A stretch of 64,000 nucleotides of DNA from Arenibacter algicola (GCF_018860365.1 NZ_JAHKPO010000029.1:106196-170195); one strand, 5' to 3'. Positions 51,356 to 61,491 are shown, counted from the stretch's first letter. A program made the numbers and translations. Notes: generated from the letters alone by a model not told the origin.

Positions 51356-52306
51356 TTATAATCCTAAACTATCGCGCAAAAATACATCACTATTTTTGTT
51401 TTCCTGCCAATAAGCCCTTTTTAATGTTTTTATTTTCGTTGCCTTGGTAGTAAGTGTTTGGGAATTGGGTCCAAACCCACTCTTATAACTTTCGGACCAG
51501 TTTTCAATGGTATGCGGGAAGGATTTCGAAAAGCTGATCGCCAAGGTTCTTTCCAATTCTGGATAGGTAATTTTGTAGGTATTCACATTTGCTTCAGTAC
51601 TCAATTCAGCATTGGCTTCATAAGCTTTTAGTGGTTTGTGAGCCAGGCGCAAATATTCCATAGAGGGAACCATTTTTATAATACCAATAGGAAGCTTGGT
51701 GGGGTTGATCCTTATTTTATTCCAAATTTCGTTTTCTAAATCCGTTTTATCCAATGTTATGGTTTGATCCCCTTCACTCTCAAAATAAGAAAAGGATTTT
51801 ACCTCAAATTTATCCCTATTGTTCAATTGGGTAAATACCTGGCCGCACCACTCCTGCACGGATGTTGTGAGTTTGATGGCATGTTGATTATCCGATACGG
51901 GATAAAAACTACTATTCATTATAGAGTAGGGGTAGATGCCGGTTAAGAATTTTTTGGTGCTATTAAGTTTAAGTACAGAAACGTTATTGGGACTTGATTG
52001 ATCTGCCTTCACCTGCTTGTCCCCCAAAAAAGGTTCGGTAACATATATTAAAACCGCACTACCATCTCTTAGCTCACCGTAACGGGCCTGTTCCAATTTA
52101 TATGAAGTTATTTCTGCTTTCCCTGCATACCAATAATCCTTGAACTCATCGGATAACTGTTTTTTTGCCGGTTTAGCTTCGGACATCTTCATATCATTGC
52201 CTATCAGGGAAAGGTTTTCAGATTCTTTGGTATTTTCCTTACAAGCACTAAAAAGAACCAATAATATTATTATGTGTACAAAGATGAAAGTAAAAAGCCG
52301 TTGCAT
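51356..52306 (-). CDS. Uncharacterised lipoprotein (between Maf and MscS)
   Basis: A 316-residue predicted lipoprotein, lipobox FSAC with C22. The mature part starts with a long charged segment and then DEFKDYWYAGKAEITSYKLE. No catalytic motif is recognised. In flavobacteria this protein is sometimes labelled as septum inhibitor Maf because of its neighbour, but it has none of the Maf motifs (the real Maf is 36 bases upstream). Function unknown. It is co-transcribed with Maf upstream and MscS downstream. Confidence 0.75.
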   Translation of the reverse strand: MQRLFTFIFVHIIILLVLFSACKENTKESENLSLIGNDMKMSEAKPAKKQLSDEFKDYWYAGKAEITSYKLEQARYGELRDGSAVLIYVTEPFLGDKQVKADQSSPNNVSVLKLNSTKKFLTGIYPYSIMNSSFYPVSDNQHAIKLTTSVQEWCGQVFTQLNNRDKFEVKSFSYFESEGDQTITLDKTDLENEIWNKIRINPTKLPIGIIKMVPSMEYLRLAHKPLKAYEANAELSTEANVNTYKITYPELERTLAISFSKSFPHTIENWSESYKSGFGPNSQTLTTKATKIKTLKRAYWQENKNSDVFLRDSLGL

Positions 52307-52341
52307 AGTAATTAAATTTTTCTAAAATTATTCAAAATAAC

Positions 52342-52929
52342 CTAATCCGCCATGGCCATTAACGTTTTGTAAACCAATTGGGTCGGCAGGCCTACCACAT
52401 TGGTATAGGAACCCTGAATTTCTTCAATTCCAATAAGTCCTATCCAATCCTGAATGCCATAGCCACCAGCCTTGTCAAACGGATTATAGTTCTGAATATA
52501 GTTTTCTATTTCACTGTAGGTCAATTCTTTGAATTTAACCCTTGTGCATTGATTTACAATTTTTTGCCGGTCCTTGGTTGTAAAACAAACCGAGGTAATT
52601 ACTTCGTGCCAATCGTTGGAAAGTGTCTTAAGCATGGAAAAGGCTTCCTTAAGATCGGCAGGTTTTGCCAAAGAGACATTGTTGTGCCAAACCACGGTAT
52701 CGGAAGTTATGAGGATATCTTTGGTCTCCAGCTTATTTTCATATCCAGCGGCCTTTAATTTTGCCAGATAATCCGAAATTTCCGCACCCTTTAAATGATC
52801 TGGATATATTTCGTTTACATGTATTGGATGTACCGTAAAATCTATTTCCATTTCCCTAAAGAACTGTTGTCTTCTAGGGGATGCCGACGCTAGTATAACC
52901 CGATATTCCTTTAGTTTGTTGTTGGACAT
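52342..52929 (-). CDS. maf: Maf-type nucleotide pyrophosphatase
   Basis: A 195-residue house-cleaning enzyme that hydrolyses non-canonical nucleoside triphosphates. The Maf motif ASASPRRQQFF (14-24), the SDTVVW strand (near 79-84) and the late YGIQDWIGLIGIEEIQGSY segment are present. The length is normal. KdsC lies four bases upstream. Confidence 0.94.
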   Translation of the reverse strand: MSNNKLKEYRVILASASPRRQQFFREMEIDFTVHPIHVNEIYPDHLKGAEISDYLAKLKAAGYENKLETKDILITSDTVVWHNNVSLAKPADLKEAFSMLKTLSNDWHEVITSVCFTTKDRQKIVNQCTRVKFKELTYSEIENYIQNYNPFDKAGGYGIQDWIGLIGIEEIQGSYTNVVGLPTQLVYKTLMAMAD

Positions 52930-52933
52930 ATGG

Positions 52934-53461
52934 TTAATCGTTCTTGGCGCTGAAATTCTCGGCCCAATGCCCCCTCACTTTCAATACTTGTTCAATAACA
53001 TCCCTTACACAGCCATCCCCCCCGTGTTTATGGGAGATGTATTTGGACATCGCCTTTACTTCTGGCACAGCATTTTGTGGGCAGCATGGAATACCCGCCA
53101 ATCTCATTGGTGGAATATCGGGGATGTCATCACCCATATAAAGAACATGCTGTGGATTAATATTATAAATATCCAAATATTCATCAAAAGGGTCTATTTT
53201 ATGATGTGCCCCCATGTGTATATCGGTAACTCCCAACCCCCTTAAACGCAATCTCACGCCTTCGTTGGTACCACCGGAAATGATGCAGATATTATACCCT
53301 TGTTGAATGGCCACTTTTACAGCATAGCCATCCTGTACATTCATAGTCCTTAACATTTCCCCGTCCGAGGTGATCATAATTTTGCCATCTGTAAATACAC
53401 CATCCACATCAAATACAAAAGTGGTTATATCCTGAAGCAGTTCCTTATAACTTTTGTCCAT
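52934..53461 (-). CDS. kdsC: KdsC-like HAD phosphatase
   Basis: A 175-residue HAD-superfamily phosphatase of the small C0 type that acts as a tetramer. The nucleophile loop FDVDGVFTDG holds D18 and D20; GDDIPDIPPM (near 118-127) provides the acidic magnesium site. The expected reaction is removal of phosphate from 3-deoxy-D-manno-octulosonate 8-phosphate in lipopolysaccharide synthesis, although related enzymes act on other nonulosonic acids. No kdsA or kdsB gene is visible nearby. It overlaps the DUF2520 gene by 17 bases. Confidence 0.9.
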   Translation of the reverse strand: MDKSYKELLQDITTFVFDVDGVFTDGKIMITSDGEMLRTMNVQDGYAVKVAIQQGYNICIISGGTNEGVRLRLRGLGVTDIHMGAHHKIDPFDEYLDIYNINPQHVLYMGDDIPDIPPMRLAGIPCCPQNAVPEVKAMSKYISHKHGGDGCVRDVIEQVLKVRGHWAENFSAKND

Positions 53462-54209
53462 ATTTCTCTCCTATCAATTTGCTTAACAAGCTGTAAATAT
53501 CCTGATAATTTTTATTTTTTAACTGATTTAAATGGCTTTCTATAGTCTTAACATCGTTTCTTTTGGCTGGTCCGGTTTGGGCATCCAAGGGAGCTAGATA
53601 ATCTAACTTATTCACGGTTTCTTTAATCAAAGGCTTTAACATGGAAAATGGCAAATTATGTTCCGTGCAAATGTCATGGCCGATCGTAAACAGATAATTG
53701 GTGAAATTATTTACGAAAACTGCTGCTAGGTGAAGCGATTTCCGTTGCTCGCTCGTAATCTCGTGCACTTCCAAACTAATGAGTCCCGCCAATATCTTCA
53801 ACAGGTTCATGTCGCTCTTATCTTCGCCCTCAATACAGATCGGCACCTTTTTAAAATCGATTGATTTGCCCTCGCTAAAAGTTTGCAGCGGATAAAAGAC
53901 CCCTCTATGATTTAAATCTCCAAGAGATTTTAAGGCAACACTTCCTGAGGTATGGGCCACTAAACCTTTTTTCTTCTTTAGGAAAGGTGCTACCTGGGCA
54001 ATGGCATCATCACTTACGGCAATTATATATATATCTGCATCGGTAATTTTGGTGAAATCCGTCCCTGTTTCAACCTTATCCTTAAAATAGGCGAGGTGAC
54101 CTTCGTTCCGACCAATAACCTGTAAAACATTTATTTCATCTACCCTCAAAAAGGCATTGAACAAATGCTTGGCAACATTGCCAGTTCCCAATAAAACAAT
54201 AGATATCAT
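53445..54209 (-). CDS. DUF2520 Rossmann protein
   Basis: A 254-residue NAD(P)-binding protein: GTGNVA (8-13) in the first Rossmann loop, then a DUF2520 C-terminal helical domain (SLHLAAVFVNNFTNYLFTIG). It resembles ketopantoate/pyrroline-reductase type folds but its substrate is not known. I place the start at the ATG at 54209; a TTG six bases earlier is not needed. It heads the kdsC-maf transcript, and a long gene-free region lies upstream of it. Confidence 0.88.
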   Translation of the reverse strand: MISIVLLGTGNVAKHLFNAFLRVDEINVLQVIGRNEGHLAYFKDKVETGTDFTKITDADIYIIAVSDDAIAQVAPFLKKKKGLVAHTSGSVALKSLGDLNHRGVFYPLQTFSEGKSIDFKKVPICIEGEDKSDMNLLKILAGLISLEVHEITSEQRKSLHLAAVFVNNFTNYLFTIGHDICTEHNLPFSMLKPLIKETVNKLDYLAPLDAQTGPAKRNDVKTIESHLNQLKNKNYQDIYSLLSKLIGEKYGQKL

Positions 54210-54694
54210 ATTCAAAAGTAAATATTAAATCAAAATTATAGGATTATGGGCGATAAGTTTTTTGAATGTTATTATTCCAATAAGTTCCAAGGGCGACCAA
54301 CGAGGTATTATTGGATGGTAAGTTCTGATGAAATGAGTGGCAGCAAACTAAAACTGTCTTGACTATGTTTTAATTCTTCACTTTATACAGTAAAACACTT
54401 CTTCGTATTTATATAAAATATTATGTAACCTAAACCTCTTCATATGTATCCAAATACAAATTGATTTAGTTACTGGTAGATTTGCACCTTGAACCCTAAG
54501 GGAACCAAACATACCTTGAAAATGCAAAAGCACTTTTTTTCAATTTACAATTGCATTGGGAAAGGGGTCTGATTTTATCCATCAAAAATTGCAACATGTT
54601 TTAAAAAAGTAAATACTCAATTAACAAAACATTTAATAATTAAACTCCTATAAAAATGTATTTTTGCATGTTTAAATCAAACCTTCTTGCCAAA
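54210..54694. other. Gene-free region between DUF2520 and ccsBA
   Basis: About 480 bases, A/T-rich, between two divergent transcripts. A TAGATTTG box (54477-54484) and a TATTTTTG box (54659-54666) match the Bacteroidota -7 element, but neither has a TTG at the right distance. I see no RNA gene or coding frame with family character. Confidence 0.5.
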
Positions 54695-57600
54695 ATGATT
54701 GAACTCCTTAAAAAAATCTTCTTTTCCACACGTTTAATGGCTGTTTTATTTATTGCTTTTGCTACAGCCATGGCCTTTGGAACTTTTATTGAAAGCTGGT
54801 ACAGTACGGAAACTGCAAGAATTTGGATATACAATACCACATGGTTCGAGGCCATCATGGTATTTTTTGTTATTAATTTTATTGGGAATATTGCTCGTTA
54901 CAATCTATTAAGGAAGGAAAAATGGGCAGTACTTTTATTACATCTCTCTTGGATTTTAATTATTCTTGGGGCATTTGTTACTAGGTACATAAGCTTCGAA
55001 GGAATGATGCCCATTAGGGAAGGAAATACGGAAAATGTTTTTTATTCGGACAAAACCTTCCTTACGGTATATGTGGATGGGGAAATTGAAAATGAGCCAA
55101 GTCGTAGAATTTTAGAAGGTGATATTTTGGTGACCGCAGAGGCCCTTAAATCCAATTTACCCTGGAATTCCGATTTTAACGGACAACCATTTACCATATC
55201 CTATGCGGGATTTATTGATGGTGCCAAGGAAGGCTTGATCGAAGATTCCAATGGAAAAGAATATTTAAAAATTGTTGAAGCGGGTGATGGACAGCGTCAT
55301 GAACATTATTTGGAAAGTGGGGAGGTTAGCAACATTCATAATGTGTTATTTTCCCTGAACAAGATGACCGAAGGTGCCATCAATATTATTGAGTCTGATG
55401 GTGAATATCAGATTAAATCGCCCTTCGAAGGACAATTTATGAGAATGGCCGATCAATTGCAGGGAGAATTGTTGAAAGATAGTCTTCAAACACTGCAGTT
55501 AAGGTCTTTATATACCACTGCAGGCATGCAATTTGTAATTCCTGAGCCAATTATCAAGGGATCTTATGGGGTAATTTCCATTCCAGAGAACGAAAAAACG
55601 GAAAATGACCTAGATGCCTTGATCGTGGATATTAGCAGTAACGGTGAAACTGTCCGCAAAAAATTGTTGGGAGCAAAAGGTGTGGCCAATTTTTCCGGGG
55701 AATTTGAAGTAGGAGGTTTGGACTTTAATCTTTCTTATGGATCCAAGGTGTATACCCTGCCTTTTGGAATTAAATTAAACGATTTTATTGCCGAAAAACA
55801 TCCAGGAACAGAGAATAGCTATGCTTCATTTATGAGCAAGGTTACCATTGAGGACGACCGTCCATTTGATTACGATATTTATATGAACCATATTTTGGAC
55901 CACAAGGGGTATCGTTTTTTTCAAGCTAGTTTTCACCCAGATGAAAAGGGTACCGTATTATCGGTTAATCACGATTTTTGGGGTACTTGGATAACTTATA
56001 TTGGATATTTTTTATTGTATGCCGGGCTTATGGGCATTATGTTCTTTGGTAAGACCAGGTTTAAAAGTCTGGGTGCTTCCTTGGAGAAACTAAAAAACAA
56101 AAGATCCAAATTGGCTGTACTTTTTATTCTAGGAAGCAGTCTAAATATGTTGGCGCAGGAAAATGTGGAGGTAGATTCACATGCACATGATAACACTCCT
56201 ACTGCCCAGCAGGTAGATTCCTTGTTGCACGCTATGACACCATCCAAGGAGCATGCTGCATCTTTTGGTAAATTGGTAATTCAGGATGCCGGTGGGCGAA
56301 TGAAACCCATAAATACATTTTCCTCCGAATTACTGAGAAAACTAAGCCTAAAGGACAAGTATACCGACTTTAATTCCGATCAAGTATTTCTATCTATGAT
56401 GCTCAATCCAAGGATTTGGTATTATGCAGAATTTATTGCTTTGGACAAAAAGGGGCAAAATGACAGTATTCGCAAGATCATTGGATTGGAGCATGGTAAA
56501 GAGTTTGCAAAGGCTACAGATTTCTTTGATGAAAAAGGGCAATACAAATTAAGTTCTTACCTTCAGGAAGCCTATGCAACCAACACCCCAAACCAATTCC
56601 AAAAAGATTTCAAGAGTTTGGATGAACGTTTGGTGCTATTGAATAGAGCGTTGGGAGGTGAAATAGTCAAGATATTTCCATTGCTTAATGACGACAATAA
56701 TAAATGGATCTCGGCAGTGGAATATAGGGGAGGCCAATTTCAAGTATCGGATTCCCTTTACGCCAATTTTATTAAAAATGCCGTTCCCTTCTACCTAATG
56801 AGCTTGGAGAAAGCAGTGAAAACGGGCGACTACTCCGAGGCCGATAAATTGTTGGCCGCGTTCAAAAAGAACCAGGAAAACCACGGTAGTGAAGTATTGC
56901 CATCGGAAAATAAGATTAATGCGGAAGTATTTTACAACAAGGCCGATATATATAATAAGCTTTATAAGTATTATGCCCTGTTTGGTCTGTTAATGTTTGT
57001 TCTTCTGATATTCCAGATTATTAAGGATAGAAAGGCACACCGTTTTGGCATAGCCGGTATAAAAGTCCTAATTTATTTGTTTTTTATTTTGCACACCCTT
57101 GGATTGGCAATGCGGTGGTATATTTCCGGACATGCACCATGGAGTGATGCTTATGAAAGTATCCTATATGTTTCCTGGGCAACACTGGGTATGGGGCTGC
57201 TGTTCAGTAAAAAGAGTGATATGACAGTCGCTGCGGCCACTTTTGTAACTTCTATGTTGTTGTGGATCGCCCACCAGAGTTGGGTAGACCCCTCAATAGC
57301 CAATCTAGTGCCCGTATTGGACAGTTACTGGTTAATGATTCACGTGGCGGTTATTGTTGGTAGTTATGGTCCCCTCACCGTGGGTATGATCCTAGGAGTG
57401 GTGAGCCTGTTGTTGATTATAATGACGAACGACAAGAACAAGGAAAAAATGGACCTGAACATCAAGGAACTTACCATTATAAATGAACTGTCCTTAACGG
57501 TAGGTCTGGTTATGCTGACCATTGGCAATTTCTTGGGAGGGCAATGGGCCAATGAAAGTTGGGGTCGATATTGGGGATGGGATCCCAAGGAAACTTGGGC

Positions 57601-57871
57601 ATTGATTTCCATAATGATCTATGCATTTGTGATCCATACAAGATTGATTCCTGGTTTACGTGGTAAATGGATGTTCAATTTCCTAAGTGTAGTTGCCTTT
57701 GGAAGTATTATGATGACCTATTTTGGGGTAAATTTCTATTTGGTAGGACTTCATAGTTATGCCAGTGGGGCACAGGTTATTACCCCTACTTTTATTTATT
57801 ACACCGTTTTTGGGGTAGTGGTATTGGGAGCTGTAAGTTATTGGAGACATAAAAAATTCTATGCCAAGTAA
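54695..57871 (+). CDS. ccsBA: ResB-CcsA fusion, cytochrome c assembly
   Basis: A ~1058-residue fused cytochrome c synthase. The N-terminal ResB/CcsB part starts with the STRLMAVLFIAFATAMAFGT helix and holds a large periplasmic region. A middle membrane helix near 446-462 follows, then the CcsA part with about eight helices from ~770 and the WWD motif WANESWGRYWGWDPKETWAL, with flanking histidines for heme. The fusion moves heme outward and joins it to apocytochromes in system II. I set the start at 54695 (MIELLKK), which fits the family; two upstream ATGs (54656, 54668) would add up to 13 residues. Confidence 0.93.
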   Translation: MIELLKKIFFSTRLMAVLFIAFATAMAFGTFIESWYSTETARIWIYNTTWFEAIMVFFVINFIGNIARYNLLRKEKWAVLLLHLSWILIILGAFVTRYISFEGMMPIREGNTENVFYSDKTFLTVYVDGEIENEPSRRILEGDILVTAEALKSNLPWNSDFNGQPFTISYAGFIDGAKEGLIEDSNGKEYLKIVEAGDGQRHEHYLESGEVSNIHNVLFSLNKMTEGAINIIESDGEYQIKSPFEGQFMRMADQLQGELLKDSLQTLQLRSLYTTAGMQFVIPEPIIKGSYGVISIPENEKTENDLDALIVDISSNGETVRKKLLGAKGVANFSGEFEVGGLDFNLSYGSKVYTLPFGIKLNDFIAEKHPGTENSYASFMSKVTIEDDRPFDYDIYMNHILDHKGYRFFQASFHPDEKGTVLSVNHDFWGTWITYIGYFLLYAGLMGIMFFGKTRFKSLGASLEKLKNKRSKLAVLFILGSSLNMLAQENVEVDSHAHDNTPTAQQVDSLLHAMTPSKEHAASFGKLVIQDAGGRMKPINTFSSELLRKLSLKDKYTDFNSDQVFLSMMLNPRIWYYAEFIALDKKGQNDSIRKIIGLEHGKEFAKATDFFDEKGQYKLSSYLQEAYATNTPNQFQKDFKSLDERLVLLNRALGGEIVKIFPLLNDDNNKWISAVEYRGGQFQVSDSLYANFIKNAVPFYLMSLEKAVKTGDYSEADKLLAAFKKNQENHGSEVLPSENKINAEVFYNKADIYNKLYKYYALFGLLMFVLLIFQIIKDRKAHRFGIAGIKVLIYLFFILHTLGLAMRWYISGHAPWSDAYESILYVSWATLGMGLLFSKKSDMTVAAATFVTSMLLWIAHQSWVDPSIANLVPVLDSYWLMIHVAVIVGSYGPLTVGMILGVVSLLLIIMTNDKNKEKMDLNIKELTIINELSLTVGLVMLTIGNFLGGQWANESWGRYWGWDPKETWALISIMIYAFVIHTRLIPGLRGKWMFNFLSVVAFGSIMMTYFGVNFYLVGLHSYASGAQVITPTFIYYTVFGVVVLGAVSYWRHKKFYAK

Positions 57872-57903
57872 TTTTGAAATGTTCTTGAATTAGTGCAATT
57901 TTG

Positions 57904-57978
57904 CTTCATTATGAAGTAAAGGAATTATGTTTTTTATAGATGTCATAACAGGAATGTTAAGAGTTCATTTGGTGAACT
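57904..57978. promoter_or_regulatory. Two short palindromes upstream of the MATE gene
   Basis: CTTCATTATGAAG (57904-57916, perfect 6-bp arms) and AGTTCA/TGAACT (57962-57967 with 57973-57978) lie between ccsBA and the MATE pump gene. They could be operator or weak terminator sequences. Confidence 0.3.
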
Positions 57979-58028
57979 TTTAATTATTCATGATGTTTAT
58001 TTTCTTCGTTTAACATAATTTCACACAC

Positions 58029-59438
58029 ATGCCGGATACAAAAAAACTTACTCCAAGTATTCTATATAAGTATTTTATTATTGCCTTGACGGGCAAGGAC
58101 TCTGAGTTTACTACTGGGAGCATTAGAAAGGCCATCTTTATGCTTTCCATTCCTATGGTATTGGAAATGTTGATGGAATCTATTTTTGCATTGGTTGATA
58201 TTGCCTTTGTATCTAGGGTCAGTGTCAATGCGGTAGCTACAATAGGCCTTACGGAATCCGTGATTACATTGATTTATGCCATTGCCATTGGTTTAAGTAT
58301 GGCTGCAACGGCAATAGTAGCTAGAAGGGTTGGTGAAAAAAAATTACAAGAAGCTAGGGAATCGGCGGTACAGGTAATCCTTTTAGGGATCACTGTGGCC
58401 ATTATCACCGGAATCTTTGGCGCTATGTACTCCAAGGAAATCTTGGGTCTAATGGGGGGGAGCCCTGAACTTATACAAGAGGGCCAAGGATACACCCGGC
58501 TGATGCTGGGAGGTAATATCACTATTTTGCTTCTGTTTCTTATAAATGCCATTTTCAGAGGAGCGGGGGATGCCTCGGTTGCCATGTGGATATTAGTGCT
58601 GTCCAACGGTCTTAACATTATTCTTGATCCAATTTTTATTTTTGGATGGGGACCAATTCCTGAATATGGAGTTATGGGCGCTGCAATTGCAACCAACATT
58701 GGCAGAGGAACTGCGGTTTTGTTTCAATTGATAATTTTGTTCTATGGATGGAGCAAAATCAAGATTCGTATATCGGATATTGTAATCCGAATTAAAGTGA
58801 TGCTAAACATCATTAAAGTTTCTGCTGGAGGTATTGCTCAATTCTTGATTGGAACGTCCAGTTGGATTTTTTTAATGAGAATTATGTCCGAATTTGGCAG
58901 TGAAGTCCTAGCCGGTTATACCATAGCCATTAGGGTTATAATGTTTTCCTTAATGCCTTCTTGGGGGATGAGCAATGCTGCGGCAACACTAGTGGGGCAA
59001 AATTTGGGTGCCAATCAACCTGAAAGGGCAGAAGAATCTGTATGGAAAACCGGTAAGTATAATGCCATATTTATGTTTTCAATTTCATTAATATATCTAT
59101 GCTTTGCAGAAAAAATTATTATGCTCTTCAATACCACTCCACAAGTGGTTGAATATGGAACCTTATGCTTACAGATTATTGCGGCAGGATATGTATTTTA
59201 TGCCTATGGCATGGTGCTAACACAAGCATTTAACGGAGCTGGGGATACAGGAACCCCTACCAAAATTAATTTTTTAATATTTTGGGCATTTCAACTTCCC
59301 TTCGCGTATGTTATGGCTATCACTTTTAATTATGGGGCAGTTGGAGTATTTGCGGCAATTTCAATAGCCGAGGTTTTGCTTACCGTTATCAGCTACATAC
59401 TTTTTAAAAAGGGTAAATGGAAAAAAATTAAGGTATAA
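58029..59438 (+). CDS. MATE family multidrug/cation exporter
   Basis: A 469-residue inner-membrane exporter with 12 expected helices in two halves: helix 1 IRKAIFMLSIPMVLEMLMES, the repeat start of the second half near 265-290 (MLNIIKVSAGGIAQFLIG), and the LINAIFRGAGDASVAMW and AFNGAGDTGTPTK segments that are the MATE family signature in each half. The family exports drugs and cationic compounds using sodium or proton gradients. Substrate unknown. It reads in the same direction as ccsBA and the PLP gene but is separated by 157 and 53 bases. Confidence 0.93.
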   Translation: MPDTKKLTPSILYKYFIIALTGKDSEFTTGSIRKAIFMLSIPMVLEMLMESIFALVDIAFVSRVSVNAVATIGLTESVITLIYAIAIGLSMAATAIVARRVGEKKLQEARESAVQVILLGITVAIITGIFGAMYSKEILGLMGGSPELIQEGQGYTRLMLGGNITILLLFLINAIFRGAGDASVAMWILVLSNGLNIILDPIFIFGWGPIPEYGVMGAAIATNIGRGTAVLFQLIILFYGWSKIKIRISDIVIRIKVMLNIIKVSAGGIAQFLIGTSSWIFLMRIMSEFGSEVLAGYTIAIRVIMFSLMPSWGMSNAAATLVGQNLGANQPERAEESVWKTGKYNAIFMFSISLIYLCFAEKIIMLFNTTPQVVEYGTLCLQIIAAGYVFYAYGMVLTQAFNGAGDTGTPTKINFLIFWAFQLPFAYVMAITFNYGAVGVFAAISIAEVLLTVISYILFKKGKWKKIKV

Positions 59439-59491
59439 GCTAATTTTGTAACTTTATACACCATTATTTTTTATCAATTTAAATAGATAGA

Positions 59492-60664
59492 ATGAAACAG
59501 CAAAAAAAAGGCCTTAATACCATCTGTACCCATTTTGGACAGCTGGAGGACAAGGAATTTAAAGGAGCCATTTCCCCATTGTATATGGGAACCGCCTATG
59601 CCTTTGAAGACATCGATGTTAAGCGCTACCCAAGATATTTCAACACTCCCAACCAGGTGGCCTTGGCCAAAAAAATAGCGGCCCTGGAACATGCCGAGGC
59701 TGCATTGATTTTTGGTAGCGGTATGGCCGCCATCAGCACGTCCCTATTGGCATTTTTAAAGGCGGGGGACCATATAGTAATACAAAAGATTATTTATGGT
59801 GGCACCTATAACCTAGTCGTGGAAGAATTTGAAAAATATGGGATATCGTACTCTTTTACGGATGGTTTTGGTGCTGAAGATTTTGAAGCAAAAATTAAGG
59901 ACAATACCAAAGTTATCTACATTGAGACTCCATCAAATCCTTTATTGAATATAACCGATTTAAAGGCTGTTGCCGATATTTCAAAAAAACATGGTCTTGT
60001 ATCCATGATCGACAATACTTTTGCCAGCCCGGTAAATCAAAATCCTATTGATTTTGGTATCGATGTGGTAATACATAGTGCTACAAAATATATGGGCGGG
60101 CATTCCGATATTTGTGCGGGAGCTGTAGCTTCAACGGAAGCGAATATAAAAAGGATATTCAGTTTGGCTAAAAATTTTGGAGGTAGTCTTAGCGATTACA
60201 CCGTTTGGTTATTGGAGAGGAGTATTAAAACCATGGGTATCAGGGTAAGGGCCCAGAATGCAAATGCCCAAAACATGGCGGAATACCTTTATGCCCATAA
60301 AGATATATCTGCGGTATATTATCCTGGCCTGCCTTCACATCCGGACCACAACATCGCAAAAAAGCAGATGAAGGGCTTCGGAGGCATGTTGTCATTTGAG
60401 CTGAATGCTGATTTTAATGCTTCCAAATTTCAAAAGTCCCTAAAGTTGATAAAACCTGCCATGAGTTTGGCGGGAGTGGAAAGTACAGTACTTTCCCCAA
60501 CCTTAACTTCACATTCCCTTTTGAGTGCTGAAGAGCGAAAGCGACAAGGAATTGCTGATGGGTTAATACGCTTTTCCGTTGGAATAGAAGAAACAGAGGA
60601 TTTAATTGCAGATATTGAACAGGCCTTGGAAAAGGTAAGGAAGGAAAGGGAATTGGCTATTTAG
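59492..60664 (+). CDS. Trans-sulfuration PLP enzyme (MetB/MGL family)
   Basis: A 390-residue PLP enzyme of the Cys/Met-metabolism family. The PLP lysine is K199 in SATKYMGGHSD; the tyrosine and arginine of the YIETPSNP and SNPLLN regions and the GFGGMLSFEL segment are also present. The family includes cystathionine gamma-synthase, cystathionine lyase, methionine gamma-lyase and O-acetylhomoserine sulfhydrylase, and I cannot choose among them from sequence alone. A TAATTTTG box (59441-59448) precedes it. No SAM- or T-box-like leader is visible. Confidence 0.9.
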   Translation: MKQQKKGLNTICTHFGQLEDKEFKGAISPLYMGTAYAFEDIDVKRYPRYFNTPNQVALAKKIAALEHAEAALIFGSGMAAISTSLLAFLKAGDHIVIQKIIYGGTYNLVVEEFEKYGISYSFTDGFGAEDFEAKIKDNTKVIYIETPSNPLLNITDLKAVADISKKHGLVSMIDNTFASPVNQNPIDFGIDVVIHSATKYMGGHSDICAGAVASTEANIKRIFSLAKNFGGSLSDYTVWLLERSIKTMGIRVRAQNANAQNMAEYLYAHKDISAVYYPGLPSHPDHNIAKKQMKGFGGMLSFELNADFNASKFQKSLKLIKPAMSLAGVESTVLSPTLTSHSLLSAEERKRQGIADGLIRFSVGIEETEDLIADIEQALEKVRKERELAI

Positions 60665-60768
60665 ATTCACGTACGCCCTTACAATTGGAGAAAACATACA
60701 ATTAATAAAATTGAAGTTTTACGAGAGTTAATTTGAAAGCTTTCAAGAACAAAGTAGACATAGATTAA

Positions 60769-61491
60769 ATGAAATTAGACATATTAGTATTTGGCGCGCA
60801 TCCAGATGATGCCGAACTGGGAGCAGGAGCAACAATAGCAAAAGAAGTGGCCAATGGTAAAAAAGTAGGTATTGTAGATTTGACCCGTGGGGAATTAGGT
60901 ACCCGTGGCTCTGCCGAAATTAGGGATAAGGAAGCTGCAGCCGCTGCTGAAATTTTGGGGGTTACTGTGCGTAAGAATCTGGAATTTGCCGATGGTTTTT
61001 TCACAAATGACAGACAACATCAATTGGAAATAATAAAAATGATCCGGAAATATAGGCCAGAAACCGTTTTGTGCAATGCTATAGACGATAGGCATATAGA
61101 TCATGCCAAAGGCAGCAAATTGGTAAGTGATGCATGTTTTTTGAGTGGACTAATAAAGATCGATACTAAAATTGATGGGGAGGAAAAGTGGCAGGAGGCT
61201 TGGAGACCTAAACTTGTACATCATTACATTCAATGGAAAAACCTTGAACCGGATTTTGTAGTGGATGTATCGGAATTTATAGATCTAAAGGTTAAAGCCA
61301 TAATGGCCTATAGTTCCCAATTTTACGACCCAAAAAGTAAGGAGCCGGAAACGCCCATCAGTAGCAAAAACTTTATAGATAGTGTTGTTTACAGGTCAAG
61401 AGACCTAGGCAGAATGGTTGGCATAAGCTATGGGGAAGGTTTTACTACCGAAAGATTCGTTGCTGTTAAAAGCCTTGACAGCCTTATTTAG
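60769..61491 (+). CDS. bshB1: Bacillithiol deacetylase BshB1
   Basis: A 240-residue zinc deacetylase of the LmbE/PIG-L fold. AHPDDAE (10-16) and HIDH (109-112) supply the zinc and catalytic residues. The sequence from DILVFGAHPDDAELGAGA to the C-terminal SYGEGF is typical of BshB1, which removes the acetyl group of GlcNAc-malate in bacillithiol synthesis, the main thiol of many Bacteroidota. Its stop overlaps the histidine-kinase stop by four bases, tail to tail. Confidence 0.93.
   Translation: MKLDILVFGAHPDDAELGAGATIAKEVANGKKVGIVDLTRGELGTRGSAEIRDKEAAAAAEILGVTVRKNLEFADGFFTNDRQHQLEIIKMIRKYRPETVLCNAIDDRHIDHAKGSKLVSDACFLSGLIKIDTKIDGEEKWQEAWRPKLVHHYIQWKNLEPDFVVDVSEFIDLKVKAIMAYSSQFYDPKSKEPETPISSKNFIDSVVYRSRDLGRMVGISYGEGFTTERFVAVKSLDSLI

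Noticed and set aside
54477..54484. Firm promoter for ccsBA at TAGATTTG
   Set aside because: The nearest upstream TTG is only 13 bases away, outside the usual 17-23 base spacing.
59439..59491. SAM or other riboswitch before the trans-sulfuration gene
   Set aside because: Only 53 bases separate it from the MATE gene, with no conserved stem arrangement.
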